Source: Streblospio benedicti (taxonomy: Eukaryota > Annelida > Polychaeta > Spionida > Spionidae). Taken from it: a stretch of DNA of 64,000 bases. Position 1 is the first letter of the stretch; every line of letters begins with the position of its first letter. Shown here piece after piece: positions 48,447 through 56,931 of the stretch. The notes beneath the pieces are model-generated. The model was not told where the DNA came from. It saw only the letters and a list, made by a program, of their open reading frames with translations, and searched no databases. The stretch spans positions 10,830,844-10,894,843 of the forward strand of contig CM032659.1 in assembly GCA_019095985.1 (NCBI GenBank), given 5' to 3'. Both the position numbers and the translations under genes were made by a program.

Positions 48447-48875
48447 GAGGGGAGGAGCAGGAGCAGGAGGAGGAGGAGGAGGGAGGAGGAAGAGGAGGAG
48501 GAGGAGGGAGGAGGAGGAGGAGGGGGAGGACGACGCCGGGGAGGGGGGAGGAGGAGGACGGAGGAGGATGACAGGATTGACAACGGCGAATCAACAACAA
48601 CAATGACAACAACAATGACAACAACAATGACAACAACAACATTACATACCTAGCACAATAGCAATGATGTTGTAAGGCTGTTTCAGCTGGTTGGCGGCGC
48701 GGTCGGCGATATTGTAGTAGTCGTAGTCGTCGCCCGCTATGTACGGCTCGCCCCCGTCCCCCTCGCCTTCCCCCCGGCGGCTCCCGCTGCCGTTCTCGCC
48801 CGGGCCCATCGCGAGGTAAGTGCTGTTGCTCAAAGACGAAGCCATGGCGTTGCGCACCATAAACTGTTCGAGCAT
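35631..48875 (-). CDS. Class A G-protein-coupled receptor, seven coding exons (whole gene)
   Basis: The coding join on the minus strand is 48875-48650, 46897-46724, 45198-45027, 37887-37746, 37440-37363, 36629-36420, 36020-35631. Every junction has GT/AG borders and the phases match, giving 463 residues. Class A landmarks are present. TM1 has Asn83. TM2 has SLMASDLIV with Asp111. TM3 follows Cys146 and ends in DHY (172-174) where DRY is usual. TM4 has Trp200. The second extracellular loop has Cys229, a partner for Cys146. TM6 has CWLP (297-300). TM7 has DPLIY (347-351) where NPxxY is usual. The N-terminus is acidic, with N-glycosylation sites NST and NGS; the C-tail is Ser/Thr-rich. TM5 lacks the common proline. 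Missing TM5 proline and DPLIY are features of melanocortin, S1P and cannabinoid receptors (MECA group), but the ligand is unknown. The protein should sit in the plasma membrane and signal through G proteins. Confidence 0.93.
36420..36629 (-). CDS. GPCR exon 6: third intracellular loop, TM6, third extracellular loop
   Basis: Seventy codons in phase 0. The acceptor is ATACATTTAG and the donor GATAAG then GTGAGG. The basic loop HLRKQRLDLVRIKRSR leads into TM6 FLIMGSFMLCWLPTCLYQI with CWLP at 297-300. The third extracellular loop is long and charged (YPEMIRSDNATFQRLMYADK). Confidence 0.93.
36630..37362 (-). other. GPCR intron 5, nothing else recognised
   Basis: AT-rich intron between exons 5 and 6. 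No element ends were recognised. Confidence 0.7.
37363..37440 (-). CDS. GPCR exon 5: TM5
   Basis: A 26-codon exon in phase 0 at both ends. The acceptor is AATGTTTCAG and the donor AATGAG then GTCAGT. It encodes TM5 (YTMFAIALLCLCLMSFMYGR) with the conserved-type Tyr258 but no proline. Confidence 0.9.
37746..37887 (-). CDS. GPCR exon 4: TM4 and second extracellular loop
   Basis: The acceptor is GTTGGTTGTAG and the donor TACCAG then GTAAAG. It encodes residues 191-238: TM4 CSILIVGFWLVAFVTGF with Trp200, then a loop with NYNYCEYVW whose Cys229 can bridge to Cys146. It is separated from exon 3 by a 7.1-kb intron. Confidence 0.92.
39213..41146. mobile_element. Harbinger-type MITE split by a LINE
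   Basis: The left end GGGATCGTTCACAAATGACG (39213) matches the inverted right end TGGATCGTTTACAAATGACG (ending 41146). The element is flanked by TAA on both sides (39210-39212 and 41147-41149), the TWA-type target duplication of PIF/Harbinger elements. G runs lie inside both arms. A minus-strand LINE fragment occupies its middle. Full CRE palindromes TGACGTCA occur at 39228, 41039 and 41124. Confidence 0.6.
39497..40910 (-). mobile_element. 5'-truncated non-LTR retrotransposon (CR1/Jockey-like RT)
   Basis: On the minus strand the RT domain runs from PNKASGPDGIS near 40790, through NYRPISLSSICCKVMEHIV near 40600 and FADDTIIYLVI near 40320, to FHPGKCTVLTV. The usual C-terminal region follows, with IEYASAVWDPFMACDVRRIE near 39930. 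It ends near 39500 in an A-rich tail. Stops lie in the first part, near 40740 and 40700. The frame changes once between the NYRPIS and FADD segments (about 40460), so it is dead. The endonuclease and the 5' half are missing, as in ordinary LINE truncation. The last 317 codons are still open, so it is probably not very old. The exact clade needs a tree. Confidence 0.85.
45027..45198 (-). CDS. GPCR exon 3: first extracellular loop, TM3, DHY motif
   Basis: The acceptor is TCGTTTACAG and the donor ACCAG then GTAATA. It encodes residues 134-191. Cys146 opens TM3, followed by NLMGMALDHYLAIIKPLHQG. Arginine of the DRY switch is replaced by histidine. The other frames of this exon are open by chance and are not coding. 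Confidence 0.92.
45199..46723 (-). other. GPCR intron 2, nothing recognised
   Basis: AT-rich intron with a T14 run near 46150. No exon or transposon ends seen. Confidence 0.7.
46724..46897 (-). CDS. GPCR exon 2: rest of TM1, first loop, TM2
   Basis: The acceptor is TTGATCGACAG and the donor CCTG then GTGAGT. It encodes residues 76-134, including LTANILSIIAVFKIRKAW (end of TM1 and basic first loop) and LLVSLMASDLIVDISVIFYV (TM2, Asp111). Phase 1 at both ends. Confidence 0.92.
46898..48649 (-). other. GPCR intron 1
   Basis: Mostly AT-rich and unrecognised. Its first ~250 bases after the exon 1 donor are a run of simple repeats, described separately. Confidence 0.7.
48405..48640. repeat. (AGC)n, long purine tract and CAACAACAATGA tandem repeats
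   Basis: On the plus strand, about twelve AGC units (48405-48441) are followed by a nearly pure purine tract of GGA/GGAG units to about 48527, and again from 48538 after a short break. After a gap comes a CAACAACAATGA 12-base tandem repeat (48592-48640). On the gene's sense strand the purine tract is C/T-only and starts within 100 bases of the exon 1 splice donor. Confidence 0.9.
48650..48875 (-). CDS. GPCR exon 1: start, N-terminus, first part of TM1
   Basis: The first ATG is at 48875-48873 and an in-frame stop lies 18 bases before it. Two more in-frame ATGs follow at residues 6 and 11. The third (48845) has by far the best context, GCCATGG, so translation may start there and give 453 residues. 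The extracellular N-terminus is Gly/Glu-rich (GEGEGDGGEPYIAGDDYDYY). The donor is GCTAG then GTATGT; the exon ends one base into Gly76. Confidence 0.88.
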
Positions 48876-50318
48876 CTGTATCAGTGGTGGTCAGTACTCG
48901 CCCATGTAATGGCAAGGATTACCTTCTTCTCTTAAGAGACAGGTGAGCTCTTTGGTTGTTGTTCATGTGATTTGAATTGTTTAGGGTCGCATTTTGTATC
49001 TGTTGATGCCGGTTGTGATGGTTTTATGACAATGTTGAGTGAGAGACGAGTAGATTTAGCATTCAGTCAAGTTTTCTTCCTTTAGGTTGTTTTTAACAGT
49101 TGTGACTTAGCTTTGTTTTACTATTTGAACCATGGAATTTCACACAGTTTTTATTTAAGTCCCAGTATCGTTTTCCTATTGCTGAAATTGTTAGTCCAAG
49201 TATAGTCAATCGACCATTCAGATTTGACCATCCCAGTCTGAGGAAAGGAACAATAGAAATATCTCCAACTTTCTTCAACGCGTTTTGCTTTCAGTTTAAC
49301 CACAAATAGTACATTTTCAAAAACATGAAAGACAATTTGAATCCAAATATATCATTGTATAGTGAGAAATGATTTCCAGTAAATAAATGCACCTAATCTA
49401 GAGTTTGTCTACCTTGCTGAAAGATTTAAGCTTGCAATTAGTTCAGAAAAAAGGCTCGTAATCTGAGGGCTCAAATATATAGCCATGAGATTAGCCGATT
49501 TTAAGTCAGTTCAGCTCATGAGTAAAGGGATGAAAGTATTTTTTTTAAATCGGCATTCCCAGAACTGTATTCGTTATTGGCCACGCATCCCTAGCGTGAT
49601 CTCTGCAAGTCAAAGCTACATAATGTGTTATGTATTCAGTGTTCGGCTGTCGGTTAATCCAGTTAATTGTTGGCTGCTTTATCCTTTTGAGCTTGAATGT
49701 TTTACTGATGCAGTTGGCCTTTAATCGTATAACACACAGGAGTGAACTATGTGACTACGTCCTGTGGTGCTGAGACTTTTGAAATGTAGCCTGTGATTTT
49801 TTGGGTCAATTTTTAGACGTGGAAATCAGGTTCGGAGAGCGTTGCGATTCTTGCTGTGTGCTTCTGCTGGTACTTCTACAATGTAAAAAAACACAAAATT
49901 TTAATTTAGCAATGACAGTGGCTTTATGTCCATGATTTGTGTAGTGAACCTGCAGTGGAGTGAGTCCAGCCAGTCAAGTCAAAACCCAATGCTCAATCAG
50001 CATTGATATCAAAGAAAAGTCATTAATTCTGTACAGTTATGTGACCAATTAATTGCTGGATTCCTTTTTCACTTACTATCAAGATCCCTGTCCTATACAC
50101 AATACCTACAACCTACACTTATACAATATATCCCTAATATTGAAGATATATTTACTTGTAATCGTGTGTACTCTTGTCTGTTGATTAGAGTCCGAGCTTA
50201 CAGGGGCAGTGGGATATTACTTATTTGGTGACGGTGGTGGGGAGGGATATGCACGATATTTTATGAAAGCAAGAACCTTTTTAACTTTATACTCTTTTTT
50301 GTTTTATATGATTTGGTT
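48876..50318. other. Upstream flank and likely promoter/5' UTR region of the GPCR
   Basis: No other gene was recognised. The 5' UTR must cover at least the bases just right of 48875; a CAG directly before the ATG leaves open a non-coding first exon further right. No clear TATA box or CpG island was seen. Confidence 0.4.
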
Positions 50319-51812
50319 AGAGCAGCTCCAAGAAACTTTTTTACTAGGACATCCACATTCATCAAAAATGCAATATACCTGACTGAATTTCTATATGTAG
50401 CGTTGTAAATGGAGAACCTATTTTCAATGAATGTAAATGGCTATCTTAAAAATGAATGATAACACGCGTGATTCGGAGCACGGAAAAACATACCCGGTGC
50501 AGGAAATTCGTAATAGCGTGAGCCAGGAAGTGCAAGGATTATGTTCATATCTAGAGAAAAGTCACAGCTACGCGTGTATGGCGGAAGTTATGATATATGC
50601 AGCTGTTCCTACTTGGACACTCCCACCCTCCTTGTACATGTCAGGAATGACTATCCATTATAGTGTCTAGCCGACTCAGATGCAGGGAATATTTCTAGGC
50701 CTATCCAGGTTGTTCCTCTTCAATTTGTTAATAACATTTAGTGATTCTGGTATTATGAGACCCTGGTATAATAGTTGGTATGCCCTCTTATTTGTTATGG
50801 CATACATATGTGCATTTGCTTGCTGAATAATCTTGTAGAACTGGGACTTCTGGATTCCAGTGATCACACAATTATTACAAGTACATAGCATGATACTTAT
50901 ACAAGTCCATAATTATCTCTCTCTAATTCCCATCAAAATAGACCTCTGCATTATGCAAGTATCTGTTAGTGTGCAATTAAGTCTACTATGTATTATTAAG
51001 AATTCATCTCAAAGTCTAGTCATGCCAACATTTGTACGCCATTTCTGTCAGGGTTTTGCAAAGAGATTCTTGCCGTTGAAATGATAAACGATGATGTTGA
51101 ATCTAGTCAATTAAGTGAATGTGTGGTGGGGAAATAACTATATGTTAACACATTTGGCCCCATTAATACTACTGTAATTCAAATACACGTATTATGTTGC
51201 GGAGCATAAAGTAGACTGTAAATCTTATGTGTGTTCTATTCATTATTGATTACATTGCGTTGTTGCGTCACTTTTATCATATTGCACAGTATAAATTGGT
51301 CTGCATTACTATTCTTGTTCTGTTTGATCTGAGAACTAAATAGGTGTACTGCACTAGTCACGGCATCACCTGACACTAGCATGACATTAATAGATTCACG
51401 AAGCAATGAAGGACATACAATGCGTGAGTTTGCCTCAACAAATTTTCCATTCCACATTTATTTCTTCTGCTTTATCTAAAGCGTCCTAGACTGGTAAAGT
51501 TTTGTGTCAGTTTCGCGTGTATGTCTGCTTTTGTGCAAAACCCACGCTTACTGACATGTATGTCTGATTTTGATTCAGTTGACTTGTAACACTGGTCTTC
51601 TTGGGAAATAGGTCTATCCTTGATGTGAAGAAACTGGGGACTACATTCATCAACGCTAGCTGGGTCATAATATTATATCACCTGACATCTTTATGAAGTG
51701 TACATCTATAACGCTATGTGCAGAAGCATATGAATAGGGCCTAAGGGTCGTAAAGCAAAAATGTGATTGGTGATTTGCCCTGAATCTTTTATTTAATTGT
51801 GTGAATCTGACT

Positions 51813-53322
51813 GGCCAGATCCAGGTTTTTTGGAGGGGGGGCACTTACGTGGGTTCGTGGTTTTTTACGTGCGATCGTGCCCAAACCCAATTGAAATAAA
51901 GTATTTTTGGTGGGGGAGCCTGTTAGACCGCAAAATATAACCAGCCGCAAAACATAACCAGTTATGTTTTGCGTTAACGCAAAACGTAACCACACACTCG
52001 AAAATGGACTTGGCGACGCAAAATATAACCACGCCGCAAAATATAACCACAGCAAATGTGCACTATTTTGTGGTCTGGCTGGGGCAGTTGGTAAGGGCGC
52101 ACTTCTAGATTGTTCTGTCTAATGATTATGTGTCTTAGTAAAACATTAAAATGGTGAACATCGTATTCATCAAAAATAGATGAAAAACTAATACTTCTTT
52201 AAGATGCATGTAAACATCATAAGTAAACAACACGTTATTTTTCCCATCATTAATTATTTGTCACAAAGATCGCTTTAATCGAGACTGTCATTAATAATCT
52301 TTAGCCACCATTGTTCACCTTGTAAGTAAAACGGCAAGTTGTGTTCAAAACGTACTATATACGTCGCGTAACATGTTGAACCAGGCAGTTTTCATGTTTC
52401 TCTAAAGATCTTTTCGGGGCCCCACTGAAAATCAGTCATCCATTGAATCTTGTGGGGGTGCGGGTGGGGGTGCGGGTGGGTTGTTCTGCTGTGGGTGTGG
52501 ATGTACTTCTGACCGGTTGAGAATGGTAATTGTAATTTGAGCTAACTGCAGCGTCATAAAAGAGTGCCTGTGCTCACACACTTAGTGTACACTTCTCACT
52601 AAGTGCCACGTGTTACCCTCCCATTTGACACCACCAGCTGCCATGGTATCTTCTTTAGTATCTAATATAAAAACAGACGGCACCCAAGGTCTTGATACAT
52701 ACAGAGACATATTAAGAAACACATACTACCGAAGGTGAAAATGCAATATATGCCATGGAGAGAGGACAAACTCAAGGCCAGGATGGTGCCGCTTTGGATA
52801 CCATGGTTGTACGTTCAGGTGATACATTTCTTATATACAAAGCTCAATTAGGGCTACAGATATTCGTGTGTCTCATCACGTTTTAAATCACAGATGTGCA
52901 CACCACGTTTGACCACAATAAACCCTAAGATCAACCGAGATGACTGCATATATAATGGTTTCACATTTTACAGATTTGTTGCCAATATTTTATTCATATA
53001 CAATCCACACAAATGCAGCAGTAAACTTACATATTTTAAACTAGTTTTAGACATTATGCACTCTAGTCTACCCTCTGCTGTATGAGTATGTGCCGTGTAA
53101 ACTGTAAAAAATGAATAGTCGGCAGTTTGGTGATTTGCCGCACAAACTAACCTGCTGGCTACACCTTGGTTATATTTTGCAGCAGTGGTTATATTTTGCG
53201 TTACGAGGTCCATTTTCGAGGCTCTGGTTATATTTTGCGTTAACGCAAATCATAACTGGTTATATTTTGCGTTGGTTATATTTTGCGGTCTAACAGAGCC
53301 CCTTACGCCTCCTGGATCTGCC
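51813..53322. mobile_element. G/C-run foldback MITE, copy 2, interrupted
   Basis: The outer ends are GGCCAGATCCAGG and, at the right, CCTGGATCTGCC. Without the nested insertion it would be about 130 bases, as in the uninterrupted counterpart at 55861-55990. Confidence 0.7.
51921..53295. mobile_element. 1375-base DNA transposon with repeat-built ~130-base TIRs
   Basis: The ends are perfect inverted TGTTAGACCGCAAAATATAA. The inverted similarity runs for about 130 bases and includes TTATGWTTTGCGTTAACGCA and TCGAAAATGGAC. Each TIR holds about four or five copies of GCAAAATATAACCA or close variants, in direct and inverted orientation. A perfect 5-base direct repeat GAGCC flanks it (51916-51920 and 53296-53300). 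The counterpart in the other near-copy has one GAGCC and no insert, which proves the borders. The interior has no recognisable transposase, so it is non-autonomous. TGT...ACA ends with a 4-5 base duplication would suit Ginger-type elements, but this assignment is a guess. Confidence 0.88.
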
Positions 53323-54268
53323 GATGAAAATATGGTGCAATCTTTTCAATTCCAATTCCTGGTGATTGGTGAAAGACCATGAAATGTATTGGTGACTGGT
53401 GATATCGGGGGGAAATGTTGGTGACTGGATTTTCGCAATGGCTCTCTCTGGAAATTGTAGCAGCCGCTGAATACTCCACTGTAGCAAAACGTGAACTGAC
53501 TACACTGTGTTTTAAGCTTAAACCAGGCTGTGTGGACAGAATTCTACATTGTAAACCTGGTGGCAAACTTTTTTGCGTATGCTTTAGTTTTTGTTTGGTT
53601 TGCCTTCGTTTTAGTTTCAATCTATGAACATGCACCCAGTAAAAGTGGGGGCACATCATTTAGTACTAGGTGATGAGCACGATACAATGAACAGAAAAGA
53701 TTAGCACTATATCACTTATTTTTAAAAATCAAAAAAGGGCAGAAAATCACTGTAGTCTCTATGGGCAGGAAGCATATATGCAATTATAACTACAGGCAAA
53801 ACACTTGAATGGTTGAAGACCACATTCAAATGCTCGTTTTTCAAAACCCTCTAAGAAGGCTCTACACTTACTTTCCTTATTCTCTTGTTACAATCATTGT
53901 TTTTAATTTCCTTTCTCCATTTTATCTCCCATCCCAATACCTGTCTTTGCGGGACCTCACCATTTCTGCTTCGATGTAATGTTCACTGGATTTTGAGGGA
54001 GAGTGTTGTGTGTGTTGTCTTTATTTAGTTGATGTCCACTACTGTTACATGTACATGTATATGTTTTGTAAGACAGGGTGCTGACCGTTTTGGTCTACTG
54101 AGTTGCACTTCAAGGAACTGGTCGTTAACTGTTTGGTTTCGGTCACTGCCAATTAGCCTCCATGGATATGGTTATTGTATGTGCTCAGTTCTTTAAATAA
54201 CGGACTCAAGTATATTTGTAGTCGTCTTCTAATGTATCTCCCTTTGTTAGAGGTCAGTAGTGTTTCAC

Positions 54269-54368
54269 NNNNNNNNNNNNNNNNNNNNNNNNNNNNNNNN
54301 NNNNNNNNNNNNNNNNNNNNNNNNNNNNNNNNNNNNNNNNNNNNNNNNNNNNNNNNNNNNNNNNNNNN
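54269..54368. other. Assembly gap (100 N)
   Basis: Exactly 100 N. The sequence to its right restarts at the homologue of 50319 and the sequence to its left stops inside the homologue of 56931. Confidence 0.99.
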
Positions 54369-56931
54369 AGAGCAGCTCCAAGAAACTTTTTTACTAGGAC
54401 ATCCACATTCATCAAAAATGCAATATACCTGACTGAATTTCTATATGTAGCGTTAAAATGGAGAACCTATTTTCAATGAATGTAAATGGCTATCTTAAAA
54501 AATGAATGATAACACGCGTGATTCGGAGCACGGAAAACACACCCGGTGCAGGAAATTCGTAATAGCGTGAGCCAGGAAGTGCAAGGATTATGTTCATATC
54601 TAGAGAAAAGTCACAGCTACGCGTGTATGGCGGAAGTTATGATATATGCAGCTGTTCCTACTTGACACTCCCACCCCTCCTTGTACATGTCAGGAATGAC
54701 TATCCATTATAGTGTCTAGCCGACTCAGATGGGGAATATTTCTAGGCCTATCCAGGTTGTTCCTCTTCAATTTGTTAATAACATTTAGTGATTCTGGTAT
54801 TATGAGACCCTGGTATAATAGTTGGTATGCCCTCTTATTTGTTATGGCATACATATGTGCATTTGCTTGCTGAATAATCTTGTAGAACTGGGACTTCTGG
54901 ATTCCAGTGATCACACAATTATTACAAGTACATAGCATGATACTTATACAAGTCTATAATTATCTCTCTCTAATTCCCATCAAAATAGACCTCTGCATTA
55001 TGCAAGTATCTGTTAGTGTGCAATTAAGTCTACTATGTATTATTAAGAATTCATCTCAAAGTCTAGTCATGCCAACATTTGTACGCCATTTCTGTCAGAG
55101 TTTCGCAAAGAGATTCTTGCCGTTGAAATGATAAACGATGATGTTGAATCTAGTCAATTAAGTGAATGTGTGGTGGGAAATAACTATATGTTAACACATT
55201 TGGCCCCATTGCGTAATACTGTGTAATTCAAATACACGTATTATGTTGCGGAGTATAAAGTAGACTGTAAATCTTATGTGTGTTCTATTCATTATTGATT
55301 ACATTGCGTTGTTGCGTCACTTTTATCATATTGCACAGTATAAATTGGTCTGCATTACTATTCTTGTTCTGTTTGATCTGAGAACTAAATAGGTGTACTG
55401 CACTAGTCACGGCATCACCTGACACTAGCATGACATTAATAGATTCACGATGCAATGAAGGACATACAATGCGTGAGTTTGCCTCAACAAATTTTACATT
55501 CCACATTTATTTCTTCTGCTTATCTAAAGCGTCCTAGACTGGTAAAGTTTTGTGTCAGTTTTCGCGTGTATGTCTGCTTTTGTGCAAAACCCTTGCTTAC
55601 TGACATGTATGTCTGATTTTGATTCAGTTGACTTGTAACACTGGTCTTCTTGGAAATGGGTCTATCCTTGATGTGAAGAAACTGGGGACTACATTCATCA
55701 ACGCTAGCTGGGTCATAATATCATATCACCTGACATCTTTATGAAGTGTACAGCTATAACGCTATGTGGAGAAGCATATGAATAGGGCCAAGGGGTCGTA
55801 AAGTAAAAATGTGATTGGTGATTTGACCTGAATCTTTTATTTAATTGTGTGAATCTGACTGGCCAGATCCAGGTTTTTGGAAGGGGGGGGGGCTTGAGTG
55901 GTTTCATGTTTTTTACGTGCGATCGTGCCCAAACCCAATGAAAATAAAGTATTTTTGGTGGGGGAGCCCCTTCCGCCTCCTGGATCTGTTGATGGATATA
56001 TGATGCAACTTTTTCAATTACAATTCCTGGAATTCCTGGTGATTAGTGAAAGACAATGTAATGTATTGGTGACTGGTGATTTCGGGGGGAAATGTTGGTG
56101 ACTAGATTTTCGCAATGGCTCTCTCTGGAAATGATAGAAGCCGCTGAATACTCTAAACGTGAACTGACTACACTGTATTTTAAGTTTAAACCAGGCTGTG
56201 TGGACAGAATTCTACATTTTAAACCTGATGGCAAGCTTTTTGCGTATGCTTTAGTTTTTGTTTGGTTTGCTTAGTTTTTAGTTTCAATCTATGAACATGC
56301 ACCTAGTAAAGGTATGGGCACAGCAATTAGTACTGGGGTGTGAGCACGATACAATGAACAGAAAAGATTAGCACTATATCACTTATTTTTAAAATCAAAA
56401 AGGGCAGAAAATCACTGTAGTCTATGGAGCGGAAGCATATATGCAATTATAACTACAGGCAAAACACTTGAATGGTTGAAGACCACATTCAAATGCTCGT
56501 TTTCAAAACCCTCTAAGAAGGCTCTACACTTACTTTCATATTCTCTTGTTACAATCATTTTTTTTTAATTTCCTTTCTCCATTTATCTCCCATCCCAATA
56601 CCTGTCTCTTGCGGGACCTCACCATTTCTACTTCGATGTAATGTTCACTGGATTTTGAGGAGAGTGTTGTGTATTTGTCTTAATGTTAGTTGATGTCCAC
56701 TACTGTTACATGTACATGTATATGTTTTTGTAAGACAGTGTGCTGACCGTTTGGTCTACTACTGAGTTGCACTTCAAGGAACTAGTCGTTAACTGTTTGC
56801 ACAGTTTCGGTCACTGCCAATTAGCCTCCATGGATAGTTGTGTATGTGCTCAGTTCTCAATAACGGACTCAGAGTATATTTGTAGTCGTCTTCTAATGTA
56901 TCTCCTTTGTTAGAGGTCAGTAGTGTTTCAC
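54369..56931 (+). repeat. Near-duplicate block, copy 2 (empty site)
   Basis: Second copy of 50319-54268, 2.56 kb, without the 1.375-kb transposon. It continues beyond 56931 into single-copy sequence. Its first base abuts the gap. Confidence 0.9.
55861..55990. mobile_element. G/C-run foldback MITE, intact counterpart
   Basis: GGCCAGATCCAGG at the left and CCTCCTGGATCTG at the right, about 130 bases, with a G9 run and GGGGGAGCCCC inside. It gives the pre-insertion state of the element at 51813-53322. Confidence 0.7.

Larger units (their letters stand above)
50319..54268 (+). repeat. Near-duplicate block, copy 1 (contains transposon insertion)
   Basis: It aligns from its first base (AGAGCAGCTCCAAG) to the gap with 54369-56931, apart from the 1.375-kb transposon at 51921-53295. 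Divergence by eye is a few percent, with many 1-3 base indels. It ends at the gap in GAGGTCAGTAGTGTTTCAC, the same sequence that ends the alignable part of copy 2. Two short minus-strand open frames (50891-50676 and 51457-51236) are kept in both copies but resemble no known protein. Confidence 0.9.

Noticed and set aside
48382-48915. 177-codon minus-strand open frame rich in Pro and Ser
   Set aside because: It is the wrong frame of GPCR exon 1 running into the simple-repeat tract; its low-complexity half comes from the purine tract and the AGC array.
50676-51457. Two short minus-strand frames kept in both near-copies
   Set aside because: The copies are too similar for conservation to mean anything, particularly if they are alleles; no family match was recognised.
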